The notes: a model not told the origin generated them from the letters alone. DNA of 64,000 nt from DASQPR01 sp963797675 (GCA_963797675.1 CAWCQQ010000020.1:13944-77943); one strand, 5' to 3'; counted from the stretch's first letter, positions 1 to 9,709 are shown. A program made the numbers and translations.

Positions 1-23
1 ACGTGACGAGTCAGGCTCACCAA

Positions 24-53
24 TTTCACAGCTTCGTGTTTCACAGCTTCGTG
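24..53. repeat. 15-bp tandem direct repeat, two copies
   Basis: The unit tttcacagcttcgtg occurs twice, at 24-38 and 39-53, back to back and without mismatch. It lies about 110 bp upstream of the YbjN-domain gene. It could be a regulator binding site for that gene; nothing in the sequence shows which protein would bind. Confidence 0.6.
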
Positions 54-167
54 CATCGTACTTTCGGCATGCGGTTTGCTGCACGAAGGTGCGGTCTTCG
101 CGGCAGGGATTGCCGTGCGGTCAGGTGAGTCTGGCTAAGGGACCTGGGGGACTAGAGGAGCGTGGCC

Positions 168-812
168 ATGCAGTGGTGGCCAAAGCGTGAATCCGGCATG
201 AGTCTGACGACAACGGATGTGGAACGGCCGAGCGCACGGCAACCGACCACAATCGAGCAAGTCATGCGTGATCGTCAGAGCGGGAGCGTGCGCCGCGAAT
301 CCGCGCGCGAACAGAATCGCTGCACTACCGACGGGGAGCCAAACGTCGCGGCACCGCAATCGCGGACCGGTGACGAAGATCTGGGGGCGGACGCAGTCCA
401 ACCTGTGACAACGGCGCGGTTGCGTGCGGCGCTCGACCGTATGGAGGTGCGTTACCTGACCGACGGCGATGGTGCTGTCCTGGCGATGTGGGAACGGCAC
501 GCGGTGCTGATCGCATTGGAGGGTCCCGACGACGAGATCCTCATGATGCGTGCGCGACCGCATGCGACAGTGCCACGGGACTGGGCCGACCGGGCGTACC
601 GGGTGGTCAACGAATGGAATCACACGCGTCGATTCTGCAAGGCCTACGTCGGAGATCCGAGCGACCGCGGCCAGTTGCCGATCTACGCGGAGGTGCAGGT
701 GCCGCTCGTGGCGGGGGTCCACGAGGCGCTGCTGGTCGAGTTGCTCGACTGCGGAGTGACGGTGTCGCAGGGCTTCGTCGAATGGCTGCATGACGAGGCG
801 TGCCTGCTCTGA
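168..812 (+). CDS. YbjN-domain protein
   Basis: A 215-residue protein. The C-terminal two thirds (about residues 80-210) match the actinobacterial YbjN fold, with the tract RVVNEWNHTRRFCKAYVG, then LPIYAEVQVPL and a terminal GVTVSQGFVEWLHDE helix. This family is described as a putative sensory-transduction or type III chaperone-like regulator; its biochemical role is not established. The first ~75 residues are polar, low in hydrophobics and probably disordered. I chose the ATG at 168 because AGAGGAG sits at a normal distance before it; a GTG at 162 is too close, and an ATG at 198 is also possible. A strong intrinsic terminator follows directly, so it is probably monocistronic. Confidence 0.8.
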   Translation: MQWWPKRESGMSLTTTDVERPSARQPTTIEQVMRDRQSGSVRRESAREQNRCTTDGEPNVAAPQSRTGDEDLGADAVQPVTTARLRAALDRMEVRYLTDGDGAVLAMWERHAVLIALEGPDDEILMMRARPHATVPRDWADRAYRVVNEWNHTRRFCKAYVGDPSDRGQLPIYAEVQVPLVAGVHEALLVELLDCGVTVSQGFVEWLHDEACLL

Positions 813-818
813 GCACGC

Positions 819-846
819 AAAACGGGGGCCCTCGGGCCCCCGTTTT
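819..846 (+). terminator. Rho-independent terminator after the YbjN gene
   Basis: An A-tract leads into a GC-only stem (cgggggcc / ggcccccg, 4-base loop) followed by TTTT. It starts 6 bp after the YbjN stop codon. The flanking A and T runs make it usable in both directions, fitting the convergent minus-strand gene on the right. Confidence 0.85.
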
Positions 847-882
847 GTGCTGTGCGGTCTCAGTTCGTTGACGCGCCCGCGC

Positions 883-2148
883 CTAGTTCAGCGGGAACAT
901 GCCGAGCCGCGCATGGTACTGGTGACCGAGTTCGGTCGTGTCGCTGCCGACCAGCAGGCCGGTCGGCGTCGCGACCAGTGCCTCCACGCCGACGCCGCGG
1001 GTACGGGTCGGGTTCCACGCCAGCGCCTTGCCGGTGTTCGGGTCGATCGCACCGATGCCGGGGCGCGAAACGGCGCCCGGACCGGCGGTCTTGTTGCCCT
1101 CCGGGTTGTCCAGCCACAGCTCGTGACCGCCGACGTAGACGGCTGATCCGGTCACCGCGACCGCGAACAGCGAGTTGCCGCCGGTGTAGTTGACCCAGGT
1201 CGGGTTGTGCAGGCCGCCGCCGGCCAGGTCGAATCGGGCTGCGGTGTCGCACGGCAGGTTCTTTCCGCTGCTGACCGTCAGGCGCCCGGTCGACACGACC
1301 ACGAAGTAGTCGCCGCCCGGCGAGAAGTCGACCTCGCGGACGTACGTCGCGAACGACGAGTAGCAGTCCACGTTGTAGAAGTTCGTGTACCAGCTGGACA
1401 CGGCGGCCGGTGAGACGCCGACGTTCACGACCACCACCTGGGCCCGATTCTGGCCGCCCGCGTGCTGGATCGCGCCGATCGCGACCAGCGTCTTGCCGTC
1501 CGGGCTGAGCGCGGTGTCCTCGACCTTCGTACGGCCAACGGTGGGTGAGGTCAGCTTCAGGTTCAGCGTCGCGTCCAGGGCGCCGGTGGTGCCGTTAACG
1601 CGGGCCAGCGCGACCCGGGCGGTCTGGTCCACGGTGGCGAAGTTGCCGCCGATGTAGACCTTGCCGGCGGCCGCCTCGATCGTACGGACCTCGCCGTCGC
1701 CGATGATCGCGTCGAAGCCGTGGATGCGTAGGCCGGTCGCGACCGACAGCTGGGTGATGCCGCGCTGATGGATCGTGCCGACCATCTTGAACGCACCGCC
1801 GACGTAGACGGTGTTGTTCGGCCCGGGTGCCAGCGCCAGTACCTCGCCGTCCAGCGACGCCGTGAAGGCCGTGTTGACGGCGCCGGTGGCGTAGTCGTAC
1901 GTGAAGAGGTCCGTCTTCTTGTATGTGACGGTCTGAGCGGAGTTCTCCACCGTGGTGAAGTCGCCGCCGACGACGACCGTGGTGCCGACGACCGCGATCG
2001 CGTACACGGTGCCGTCCATGACATTCGGCGTGGACGCGACCGGCGTCGCCGAAACAACATTGGGCTGGGTTGTCGAGGCCAGGGCCGGAATGGTGCTGAG
2101 CGCGGCGGCGGCCGCGAGTGCGACCCCCAGGATGATACGACGTCGCAT
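883..2148 (-). CDS. Secreted beta-propeller-like protein
   Basis: 421 residues beginning with an Arg-rich n-region and a hydrophobic core (about residues 5-24) ending in ALAS, a classical Sec signal peptide. The rest is built of repeated blade-like units with the signature V-V/Y-V/I-GG-x-F (VVVGGDFTTV, VYVGGAFKMV, VYIGGNFATV, VYVGGHEL). These resemble the delta-60 / DUF5122-type propeller repeats common in secreted actinobacterial proteins. No catalytic motif is visible, so a binding or scaffold role is more likely than an enzymatic one; this is inference. The upstream gene glbO lies on the same strand about 100 bp away, with no sign of a shared transcript. Confidence 0.75.
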   Translation of the reverse strand: MRRRIILGVALAAAAALSTIPALASTTQPNVVSATPVASTPNVMDGTVYAIAVVGTTVVVGGDFTTVENSAQTVTYKKTDLFTYDYATGAVNTAFTASLDGEVLALAPGPNNTVYVGGAFKMVGTIHQRGITQLSVATGLRIHGFDAIIGDGEVRTIEAAAGKVYIGGNFATVDQTARVALARVNGTTGALDATLNLKLTSPTVGRTKVEDTALSPDGKTLVAIGAIQHAGGQNRAQVVVVNVGVSPAAVSSWYTNFYNVDCYSSFATYVREVDFSPGGDYFVVVSTGRLTVSSGKNLPCDTAARFDLAGGGLHNPTWVNYTGGNSLFAVAVTGSAVYVGGHELWLDNPEGNKTAGPGAVSRPGIGAIDPNTGKALAWNPTRTRGVGVEALVATPTGLLVGSDTTELGHQYHARLGMFPLN

Positions 2149-2250
2149 GGAGTGGGACTCCTCGATGGAAGGCTTCCTATGTCATCGAGACCAACGATCG
2201 ATGGTGTCCACTGTTGCTGTGATTTGGGTGATATGACCGTTCGGTCGGAT

Positions 2251-2637
2251 TTATTCGAAGGTGTTGACCATGAAATGGGCCGCACGCTCCAGGTATTCCC
2301 AGAGCGTCGTCTCCTGGTCCTCCGGCAGATCGAGCGACGTCACAGCGGCTCGCATATGTGCCAGCCAGGCATCGCGCTCGCGCGGTCCGACGTGAAACGG
2401 CGCGTGCCGCATGCGCAGGCGAGGATGCCCGCGCTCGACCGAGTACGTGTTCGGGCCGCCCCAGTACTGGATCAGGAACATGCGCAGCCGATCCGCGGCC
2501 GGACCCAGGTCGTCTTCCGGGTACAGCGGGCGGAGGATCTCGTCGTTCGCGACTCCGGCATAGAACGCGTCAACGAGCTTACGAAATGTCGGCTCGCCAC
2601 CGATTGCCTCGTAGAACGTCACCCTGGAACCGTACAC
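2251..2637 (-). CDS. glbO: Group II truncated hemoglobin (trHbO)
   Basis: 128 residues, the usual length of the 2-on-2 globin trHbO. Ligand-pocket residues of the group are recognisable: Tyr B10 in AFYAGV, Tyr CD1 in RPLYPED, the proximal His F8 in RMRHAPF and the group-defining Trp G8 in DAWLAHM. The protein binds O2/NO at haem and is proposed to act in O2 handling or peroxide/NO chemistry in the cytoplasm. The C-terminus is short, as expected. The nearby HNH, pepN, DsbA-like nitroreductase and rpiB genes form the conserved neighbourhood of this gene in mycobacteria and relatives. Confidence in family is high; the physiological role is not deducible here. Confidence 0.93.
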   Translation of the reverse strand: MYGSRVTFYEAIGGEPTFRKLVDAFYAGVANDEILRPLYPEDDLGPAADRLRMFLIQYWGGPNTYSVERGHPRLRMRHAPFHVGPRERDAWLAHMRAAVTSLDLPEDQETTLWEYLERAAHFMVNTFE

Positions 2638-2649
2638 ACCGCTGCGCGA

Positions 2650-4171
2650 TTACGGCGTTTCGGTGGTGCGGCCGCTCTGGAACGAGGTGTTCATCCGGGC
2701 CGGTTCGTCGATGCCGTCCGGTTGGGGGCGCCGCGATTCGCGCCGTTGCGACGGTTGGGCGCTCAGTCCGACGCCGCGCCGGTGGGACCGGATCAGACGG
2801 TGATCGGTCGGCTCGCTACCTGAGGGCGACGACTCATCCGTATGGAGCGCACCCGTCTTTTCGTGGTCGTCAGCCGTTGTGGCCGCAGTCGGCGTGCCGG
2901 ACTGAACCGCGCGGGAGCTGTCCAGTGCAGCGTTGATCTGCGCGTTCGTCGGCCAAGTGGTGACGGCACCGATGATCAGGACGATACCCATGGCACCCCA
3001 GGCGCCGACCACGATGTGCAGCGGGAAGTGGTCGGACAGCACACCGGTCACGATCAGACCGAGCGCCTGGACGAGCTGCGCGCCGAACTGGAACACGCCG
3101 AACGCGCGCGCTCGGAATTCGGTCGGCAGCGCCTGCGCGTAGAGGCCGTTGGTCGGCAGGTATACGCCGCTGACGGCGAAGCCGATCACAAAGCCGATCA
3201 CCGCCACGCCGGCCACGTCGGGATCCAGTAGAGCCAGCGTGAGCGCGACCGGCACCAGGATGGCGAACGGGCGGATCAGCTGCCGTCGCCGTGCGGGGTT
3301 CAGCAGGCGGCCGACGACGAGCGCACCGATGATCAAACCGGCCGGGACGGCCATCATGATCAGGGCCTGATCGAGGCCCCGCTCCGAGGGGTGGCCGGCG
3401 AGGCGGACCGCCCAGGCCGCGCCGAGCCCTTCCGGCACGATCCCGAGCAGCGTGACCCCGAGCGACAGGATCGCGATCGCGCGCAGCAGTTGGTGGTTCG
3501 GAGACGAAACGGAAACCGGCCGCGGTCTCCCGCAGCAGACCGGTGCGCTGCGACATCAGCAGCGCGGCCGGACGCGCGGAGATGCCGGATCGGATCAGCA
3601 GTGCCGACAGCATGAACGTGCCCGCGTCGATGGCGAGCGTGGCGTGCGGGAACGAGGGCGCGGCAATGCCGCCGGCGAAGTAGCCGAGCACCATGGCGAC
3701 GTTGTTCGTCGTGTTCTGAGCGGAGACCCCGACGATGTACTTGTCGCCGGTCAGGATCTGGGCGAGCAGCGCCGACCGGGACGCGTCGAACGGCGCGTTC
3801 AGCAGAGCGGCCGCGAACAGCAGGACGAAGATCGCCGAGATCCGCATGCCCGGGATCGGCGACGGTCGCGAGCAGGCAGCCGCGGATCACGTCGCAGACG
3901 ATCATCACCGTCCGGCGTGGATAGCGTTCGGCCAGCGCGGCGAGCAGCGGACCGGCGGTCAGACCGGGCAGATAGCTGATGGCGAACGACGCCGGCGGAC
4001 AGCGCGACCGAGCCGGTCGTGCGGTAGACGAGGGCCGCCACGGCGGCGCGCGCCAGATAGTCGCCGGCCCAGGACAGCGCGCTGGCCGAATAGAGTGCCC
4101 GATATTCGCTTGACCGCGAAGACCTCACCGAAAGTCGCCGTTCGTTCGGCGATAGGCTTCGGCTGGGACAC
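2650..4171 (-). pseudogene. MFS transporter, broken by several frameshifts
   Basis: Pieces in all three minus-strand frames add up to one major-facilitator transporter of about 480 residues. They begin with a cytoplasmic N-terminus (GTG at 4171, VSQPKPIAERTATFGEVF), then EYRALYSASALSWAGDYLARAAV, RRTVMIVCDVIRGCL, a long piece with APFDASRSALLAQI, and the last helices with GLIVTGVLSDHFPLHIVVGAWG. The final ~90 residues are a polar tail. No single frame covers more than half. The topology (12 helices; the NAPFDASRSALL pattern) resembles enterobactin/drug-exporter-like MFS proteins. Given similar single-base breaks in essential neighbours, sequence error is more likely than true loss. Confidence 0.7.
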
Positions 4172-4428
4172 GTGTGTCTCCTGTGGTCGGCAGACCTGTT
4201 TGCCTGGTAGTGGGTGCAACAAGCGCGGAACGCCGGTTTCGCTGGACGAAAGGACGATATATGAATCAGCCGTGCTGCGCGACCCTCAGTACCCTTCGGC
4301 GATCCTCGGGGCAATCTGGCCATGTCTACACCGGTGCGCATAAAAAGGTCTTACTTCTCGAACTTGGGCAAATACCGGCTGATCAGCCTCGATAATTTCG
4401 TCAGGACCGAAATGTCTTGGAGGCGATC

Positions 4429-4932
4429 ATGGTGATGCGATGGCTTCGCATCTGCTTTGCGTCAGTCGTGTCCCTTCTGGCGTTAGCCGCGTGTGTCCCC
4501 GCGAACGCGTCCGGTGCGTCAGTTCTGATCTTGAGTCCCAGTTCGATCCGGGCCGGATTCCAGATCGAGGTACAAGCAACCTGCGTCGACAACCTCAATT
4601 CGGCCGTGGTGTCGTCGCGTGTTTTCGGCTCGATCACCCTCGTACCCGATCATGGGCTGCTGATGGCCGAGGTGACGATCCCCTCGAACACGGTGTCCGG
4701 TACGTACACGGTGAGCCTCGTCTGCGCGAGCGGCGGCCGGAGTTCCGCGCAGCTGACGGTGCTGAACGGCGCGCACCCGAATCCGCACCACGGGCCGGAC
4801 ACCGGCGGTGGCGAGATGGGTTCGATGAGCGCGGCGCACCTGGCTCTCGCGGGCGGCATCGGCGCCATCGTGGCCGGCCTCGGCATCTGGCTCCTGGTGG
4901 CGTTCCGCCGCAGTACGCCGGTCCGCAGCTGA
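4429..4932 (+). CDS. Secreted, membrane-anchored Ig-like protein (sortase neighbour)
   Basis: About 167 residues. The N-terminus has a signal sequence ending in LLALAAC, which fits a lipobox (L-A-A-C) but could also be an ordinary Sec signal. Residues ~35-115 form a beta-rich domain resembling a bacterial Ig-like or immunoglobulin-fold module (IRAGFQIEVQATC...GTYTVSLVCASGG). The C-terminus has a Gly-rich linker, one hydrophobic helix (LALAGGIGAIVAGLGIWLLVAF) and RRS, shaped like a cell-wall sorting signal, but no LPXTG is present. ATG 4429 follows GGAGG at 6 nt. The sortase gene starts 12 bp downstream, so this is its probable substrate or partner. Confidence 0.7.
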   Translation: MVMRWLRICFASVVSLLALAACVPANASGASVLILSPSSIRAGFQIEVQATCVDNLNSAVVSSRVFGSITLVPDHGLLMAEVTIPSNTVSGTYTVSLVCASGGRSSAQLTVLNGAHPNPHHGPDTGGGEMGSMSAAHLALAGGIGAIVAGLGIWLLVAFRRSTPVRS

Positions 4933-4944
4933 TCGAACGTCGCG

Positions 4945-5680
4945 ATGGTTGCGCAGACTCTGGACCCGGCGTCGGGTCACCGTGACGACACCGTCGAATT
5001 CGCGGCGGTGCCGAAGCGGGTACGCGTCCGGTCGCGTTGGAGACCGCGGCTCCGCGCCGTACGCCCGACCGGGGCGCTCGGTGGCATCGTCGGCGCTCTG
5101 CTCGTCCTCTGCGGAATCTTCGGCGCCGGTGCCGGCCTCGGCCTGGTCGTCGGCGCCCCGGCACTGCCGAGCCTCGGCTTCGCCCATGCGAACCCGACCG
5201 GTCGCCGCGGCCGACGCGATGCCACGGTCGACGCCGACCCGGATCAGCATCCCGTCGATCGGCGTGTCCGCTCCGATCATGCCGGTCGACTTGGCGAGCG
5301 ACGGCACCATCGGCACGCCGCCGCTGTCCGACAGCAACCTCGCCGGCTGGTACGAGGGCGGCCCGGCGCCCGGCCAGAACGGGCCGGCCATCGTGGTCGG
5401 CCACGTCGACGGCCCGCACGGTGAATCGATCTTCTACAACCTCGGCAAACTGAAGCCCGGCGGAACGGTGCAGCTCACGCTGGCCAACCATCGGATCGCG
5501 ATCTTCTCGATCTACTCGGTCGAGTCGTATCCCAAGGGGAAGTTCCCGGGTGATCGCATCTACGGCGACTACACCCGGCCAGGACTGCGTTTGATCACGT
5601 GCGGCGGCCAGTTCGTCGGAGGCTCAACCGGGTACGCCGACAACATCGTCGTCTACGCCGCGCTGCAACGCCGCGGCTAG
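4945..5680 (+). CDS. Class E/F-type sortase, one frameshift
   Basis: Two frames join into a ~245-residue sortase. The N-terminal part (ATG 4945) has a basic stretch and a single transmembrane helix (GGIVGALLVLCGIFGAGAGLGLVVG). After an apparent one-base insertion near 5205 the next frame carries ISIPSIGVSAPI, the catalytic His in VVGHVDG and the catalytic Cys in LITCGGQF, followed by GYADNIVVYAAL. Sortases join sorting-signal proteins to cell-wall precursors on the outer membrane face. In class F relatives I expect an Arg near the terminal YxDN motif; here it is Ala (GYADN), so the third catalytic residue is not evident. Probably co-transcribed with the Ig-like protein upstream. Confidence 0.8.
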
Positions 5681-5700
5681 TCTGCCTCGTTCGCGTTCGC

Positions 5701-5772
5701 CCTGCTCAGGCCGCTTCGGCCCTGTTCACGCGGCTTCGGCGTTGCTCAGGCGGCTTCGGCGTTGCTCAGGCC
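5701..5772. repeat. 20-bp tandem repeat, 3.6 copies
   Basis: Units of exactly 20 bp start at 5701, 5721, 5741 and 5761 (last one partial), e.g. gttgctcaggcggcttcggc, with a few substitutions between copies. The array overlaps the 3' end of the HNH gene: the last codons (SNAEAA, stop) come from the repeat, and each complete copy carries the same CTGAGC stop context. It looks like local duplication of a gene end. Confidence 0.8.
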
Positions 5773-6292
5773 GGCGTGGGGCAGGTCGAGCCAGTCGGAC
5801 CAGCGCGGATCCGGCGTCCGGTGGCCGAGCACGCGCCATGCCTGGCCCTTCGGCGTCGCCGGCATGGCGTGCAGTCGCCAGCCGAGTTCGGCGACCGTCT
5901 TGTCGCCCTTCTTGTGATTGCACTTCGCGCACGCGGCCACGACGTTGTCCCACGCGTGGTCGCCGCCGCGGCTGCGCGGCACCACGTGATCGATCGTCTC
6001 GGCCGGACCCCGGCAGTAGGCGCAGCGGCTGCCATCGCGCGCGAAGATCGCCCGGCGGGACAGGCCGACATGGCGTCCGGTACGGGACGCGGACGTAACG
6101 ATTGAGGCGGACGACGCTCGGGACCGGCAGCGCCTCGCGGGCACTGTGCAGGATGCCGTCGCCGTCGGCGACGCAGACGGCCTTGGCGGTGAGAAGGAGG
6201 ATGGCGGCCCGTCTGACGGACACGACACACAGCGGCTCGTAGGTCTGGTTCAAGACCAGAGTGGAGGCGGCTGCGCGTCGTATGTCAGGCAT
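5746..6292 (-). CDS. HNH endonuclease, one frameshift
   Basis: A ~180-residue actinobacterial HNH nuclease. The N-terminal half reads TLVLNQTYEPLCVVSVRRA and ends VVRLNRYVRVPYR. After a break near 6075 the next frame gives HVGLSRRAIFARDG, the Cys pair C-A-Y-C, the HNH core IDHVVPRSRGG, then DNVVAACAKCNHKKGDK and ELGWRL. The zinc Cys pairs (CAYC and CAKC) and the catalytic His of IDH are all present. Family members are widespread single-copy genes next to glbO in mycobacteria; the substrate is unknown. The break fits a single extra base between YR and HVG. The ATG at 6292 is the most conservative start; 6361 is an alternative. Confidence 0.82.
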
Positions 6293-6382
6293 CTTCTCTG
6301 GATCCCTCCGCGATGGCCCGGCAACGCCGGCAAAATCACTCGGATATCCTCGTGCGCTCATCGTCCCTGATTAGGGCCCCGA

Positions 6383-7491
6383 ATGCACGTACTATTCTGC
6401 CCCTCATGTCGACTGCTGCTTCTTGATCCGGTCAATGTACGCAAAGCACTCGTACCGCCGGACTGTCTCAAGACCAGCGATCTGTGCACGTTCGTCTGGG
6501 ACCACACCCACAACGCGTGGCTCGCATCGAGCAGCTACTGGCTGCTCATCAAGCCGCTGCGGATCATCTTGATCATCGTGATCGCGATGGTTGTCCGGTG
6601 GCTGCTCCACCGGGCGATCCGCCGGCTGATCCGCCGTACCGCGCAGGGCTCGATGGCCCAGGTGTTCCGGGCCCAGGCGTCGTCGGCCGCACGCGCGTCG
6701 TCGGCGTACCGATCACGGTCCATGAGGCGCCGGCCGATGCCCGGTCTCGCCGGGCGCTCCCGGCGCAATACCGCAGCGTCGCCAGCAGCGGGCCGAGGCG
6801 ATCGGTTCGGTGCTGCTCAGCTTCGCGACCGCGACGGTCTTCTCGATCGCCGGCCTGATGGTCCTGGCCGAGCTGGGCATCCAACTCGCACCGCTGCTCG
6901 CCAGCGCCGGCATCGCCGGCATCGCGCTCGGCTTCGGCGCGCAGACGCTGGTCAAGGACCTGCTCGCCGGGCTGTTCATGCTGATGGAAGACCAGTACGG
7001 CGTCGGTGACGCGGTCGACGTCGGCGAGGCCAGCGGCGTCGTGGAGTCGGTCGGCCTGCGGATCACGTCGATCCGGGATGCCCGAGGCGTGCTGTGGCAC
7101 GTCCGCAACGGCGAGATCGTCCGGGTCGGCAACAAGAGCCAGGGCTGGGCGCTCGGCATCATCGACGTGCCGGTCGGCTTCGCGCGCGTCGACGATGCGA
7201 CGAAGATCCTGCAGGACGCCGGCGAGGAGTTCGCGAACGATCCGGCAGTGGTCGAAGGACCTGATCGATCCGCCGGCCGTACTCGGCGTCGAACGGGTGG
7301 GCGTGGACGGCGCGGTTCTGCGGGTCACCGTGAAGACGACCACCGAATCGGCGCCGCTGGTCGCTCGGGAGCTGCGTACGCGCTTGACCACCGCGCTCGG
7401 CGACAGCGGCATCACCGATGCGATGACCAGCAGCCGGGTGTACGTGCGTCCGCCGAACCCGGACGACCCGACCTCGAACCCACCGATCTAA
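6383..7491 (+). CDS. MscS-family mechanosensitive channel, frameshifted
   Basis: Three frames combine into one ~365-residue small-conductance channel. The N-terminal segment has a helix (PLRIILIIVIAMVVRWLLHRAIRRL). The middle frame carries helix SVLLSFATATVFSIAGLMVL, then the pore-lining helix and beta domain with GIAGIALGFGAQTLVKDLLAGLFML and GDAVDVGEASGVVESVGLR, the MscS hallmark. The last frame ends with the alpha/beta cytoplasmic part (LIDPPAVLGVERVGVDGAVLRV). Breaks lie near 6720-6800 and 7255; at the second, one extra G in gaaggac explains the shift. The channel opens on membrane tension to release solutes. It is divergent from the HNH gene. Confidence 0.8.
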
Positions 7492-7540
7492 CCGTGATCC
7501 AGTAGCGCCGGGTGCCTCCAGCAGCCACGTCGCTACTAGA

Positions 7541-8780
7541 TCATGTGACGCGCGATCGCTCCGCGGGATAGGCGGCGTAGGCGGCGGTCTCCATCACGGT
7601 ACGCAGCCGAGCCAGGCCCTCGTGGACGTCGGCGAACCGCGTGTACAGCGGCGCGAAGCCCAGCCGCAGGCGGTCCGGCGTGCGGAAATCCGGGATCACG
7701 TCGGCCGCCTTCAAGCGCCTGGCAGATCTGCCACGCCTGCGGGTGGTGTGCGGTGATCTGCGCGCCTCGTCGACCGGAGTCCGGCGGCGACGCGAGCACG
7801 AAACCGTGCGGCTCCAACCACGCCGTGAACAGGTCGATCGCGTAGCTCGTCAGGGCGCGGCCCTTCGCCGCGATGGCCTCGATGCCGGCCTCCGCGGAGA
7901 TCCGCGCACCTTCGAGCGCGCCGTACCCGCCGAGCACGCCGGGCGTACCGACGAGGAACCGTTCGATGCCGTCGACCGGCTCGTACGTGTTCGCCATCGC
8001 GAACTGGTCCTTCTGCGAGAACCAGCCCCACAGCGGCTGGCGGAGTCGTTGCTGCAGGTCCGCCCGCACGTAGAGGAACGCGGGGGCGCCGGGTCCGCCA
8101 TTGAGATGCTTGTACGTGCAGCCCACCGCAAGATCGACGTCAGCGGCTGCCAGCCCGACCGGCACCGCGCCGGCCGAATGGCACAGGTCCCACAGCATCA
8201 GGGCACCCACGTCGTGCACGGCGGCGGTGATGCCGGCGAGGTCGGCGATCGCACCCGAGCGGTACGCGACGTGCGACAGCGATACCAGCGCGGTGTCGGT
8301 GCCGATCGCCGCGACCACATCGGCGAGGGCGACCCCCGCGTTCATATCGGTCTTGATCACCCGCAGTTCACAGCCGCGCGCATCCGCGAGACCGGCCAGG
8401 ATGTACTGGTCGGTCGGGAAGTTGTCGTCGTCGGTGACGATCACGCGCCGGCCCGGACGGGCGTCCAGCGCAGCAGCGGCCAGCTTGTAGAGGTTGACGC
8501 TGGTCGAGTCGGACAGGATGACCTCGCCCGGGTGTGCACCGATCAGTCCGGCGAGGACGTCGCCGGCGTCGCGCGCGATCTCGATCCAGCGATCCCAACC
8601 GCGGATCAGGTCTCGGCCCCACTCCCGGTCGATCGCCTCGATCAGGCGAACCCTGGTCGATTTCGGCAGCCGTCCGAGCGAATTTCCGTCAAAATAGATC
8701 ACGTTCGGATCGTCGATCACGAACCGGTCCCGGAATGCGGCCAGCTGATCAGCGGCATCGAGCGAAAGTGGTGCGGTCAC
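7541..8780 (-). CDS. kynU: Kynureninase, C-terminal frameshift
   Basis: About 413 residues, the family length. This PLP enzyme cleaves kynurenine or 3-hydroxykynurenine to (hydroxy)anthranilate and alanine. Visible features are VIYFDGNSLGRLPKST near the N-terminus, SDSTSVNLYKL, the PLP-binding DLCHSAGAVPVGL, and the Schiff-base lysine in VGCTYKHLNGGPGAPAF. The main frame breaks near 7715 after QICQAL. The continuing frame reads AADVIPDFRTPDRLRLGFAPLYTRFADVHEGLARL, the normal C-terminus, and stops at 7541. One extra base explains it. I chose GTG 8780 (VTAPLSLDAADQL) by family length. No other tryptophan-degradation gene is adjacent. Confidence 0.9.
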
Positions 8781-8961
8781 GTCGCCACGATAACCGCACC
8801 GGCCGGCCGAGGCCGGGGTCACCATCCAACGTCGCGCCGCACAGGTTGTGGTACCCGGCGCAGGTGAGGCTCGGTCGCTCCGCTACCGTTGGCGCGAAGA
8901 TTGAATAAGTACCTTCGAATACGTGCCTTGCGACATGTGCCGTAAGTCCTTGGGGGCTGGT

Positions 8962-9249
8962 TTGACCATCACAGAAACGGTGCTGGTGTTCGTGTGCATC
9001 CCGTTGGCGGTCGTCGCCATCGTGTACGCGATCGTTTACGGCAGCAGCGCCGCCCGTAGCAAGCGTTACCGTCCCGGCCGCCCGTTCTCGACCGCACCGG
9101 TCTGGTTCGTCGCCGAGGTCGACCCCAACGTGCCGCATGCGCCGACCGCGCATGAGCCGCACGCCGCACTGATCGGCGCGACCGAGGCCGCGGAAGACGC
9201 GACCGAAACGGTCCGAGGCGAGGTTGGAGGCGCAAGTGACAGCTGGTAG
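8962..9249 (+). CDS. ctaJ: aa3-type cytochrome oxidase subunit CtaJ-like
   Basis: A small membrane protein of about 95 residues: one N-terminal transmembrane helix (TVLVFVCIPLAVVAIVYAIVYG), then the family-typical KRYRPGRPF and APVWF tract and an acidic tail. It matches the short accessory subunit described for the actinobacterial aa3 oxidase / bcc-aa3 supercomplex. The TTG at 8962 preceded by a G-rich tract places the helix right at the N-terminus as in relatives; an upstream ATG at 8923 is possible. Its end overlaps the DUF5130 gene by 14 bp, so the two are probably translationally coupled. Confidence 0.72.
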   Translation: MTITETVLVFVCIPLAVVAIVYAIVYGSSAARSKRYRPGRPFSTAPVWFVAEVDPNVPHAPTAHEPHAALIGATEAAEDATETVRGEVGGASDSW

Positions 9250-9653
9250 CCCGACTTCGGGGAACGCGGCTCTGGCAGCCCGCCCCGAGGTACTCAACGG
9301 GCCGTTCACGACTCCGCAGCTGCTGCGCTTGGCGAGCGCACTGAAGGCTGGCCGACGAGTCGACCGGCCTGACCTACAGCGTCTACGTCGGCGATCTCGA
9401 GGCGCCGGCTCGCGGCCACGCCGAGAAGCTGCACGGCCAGCTCGCCGAGCCCGCGGTCAGCGTGCTCATCGCGGTGTCGCCGAACCAGCGCGTGCTGGAG
9501 ATCGTCACCGGCGAGATCGCCCGCCGCCGGATCCTGGACCGTTCGTCGAAGCTCGCCGCGCTGTCGATGTCGGCTGCGTTCCAGGGCGGTGACCTGGCCG
9601 GTGGCCTGGTCACCGGACTCGCTCAGCTCGCCGAGGCGGCCGGGCGCTCGTAA
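9236..9653 (+). CDS. DUF5130 protein, one frameshift
   Basis: About 138 residues in two frames. GTG 9236 has GGAGG 5 nt upstream and reads VTAGSPTSGNAAL...GPFTTPQLLRLASALK. After a break near 9345 the next frame gives STGLTYSVYVGDLEAPARGHAEKLHGQL, VSVLIAVSPNQRVLEIVTGEIARRRI and a Gly/Ala-rich end. It resembles TPM-domain-like DUF5130 proteins of actinobacteria; function is not established, though the fold suggests a peripheral membrane or phosphatase-like role. It overlaps ctaJ upstream and is followed by a bidirectional terminator shared with pepN. Confidence 0.72.
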
Positions 9654-9666
9654 GGATCGAACGTCA

Positions 9667-9699
9667 AAAGGGGGTGGCCGGTAACCGGCCACCCCCTTT
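9667..9699. terminator. Bidirectional terminator between DUF5130 and pepN
   Basis: A 15-bp perfect inverted repeat (aaagggggtggccgg / ccggccacccccttt) with a 3-base loop, flanked by A and T runs. It lies 13 bp after the DUF5130 stop and 10 bp from the pepN stop on the other strand, serving both convergent genes. Confidence 0.88.
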
Positions 9700-9709
9700 C
9701 GCTGCGGTA

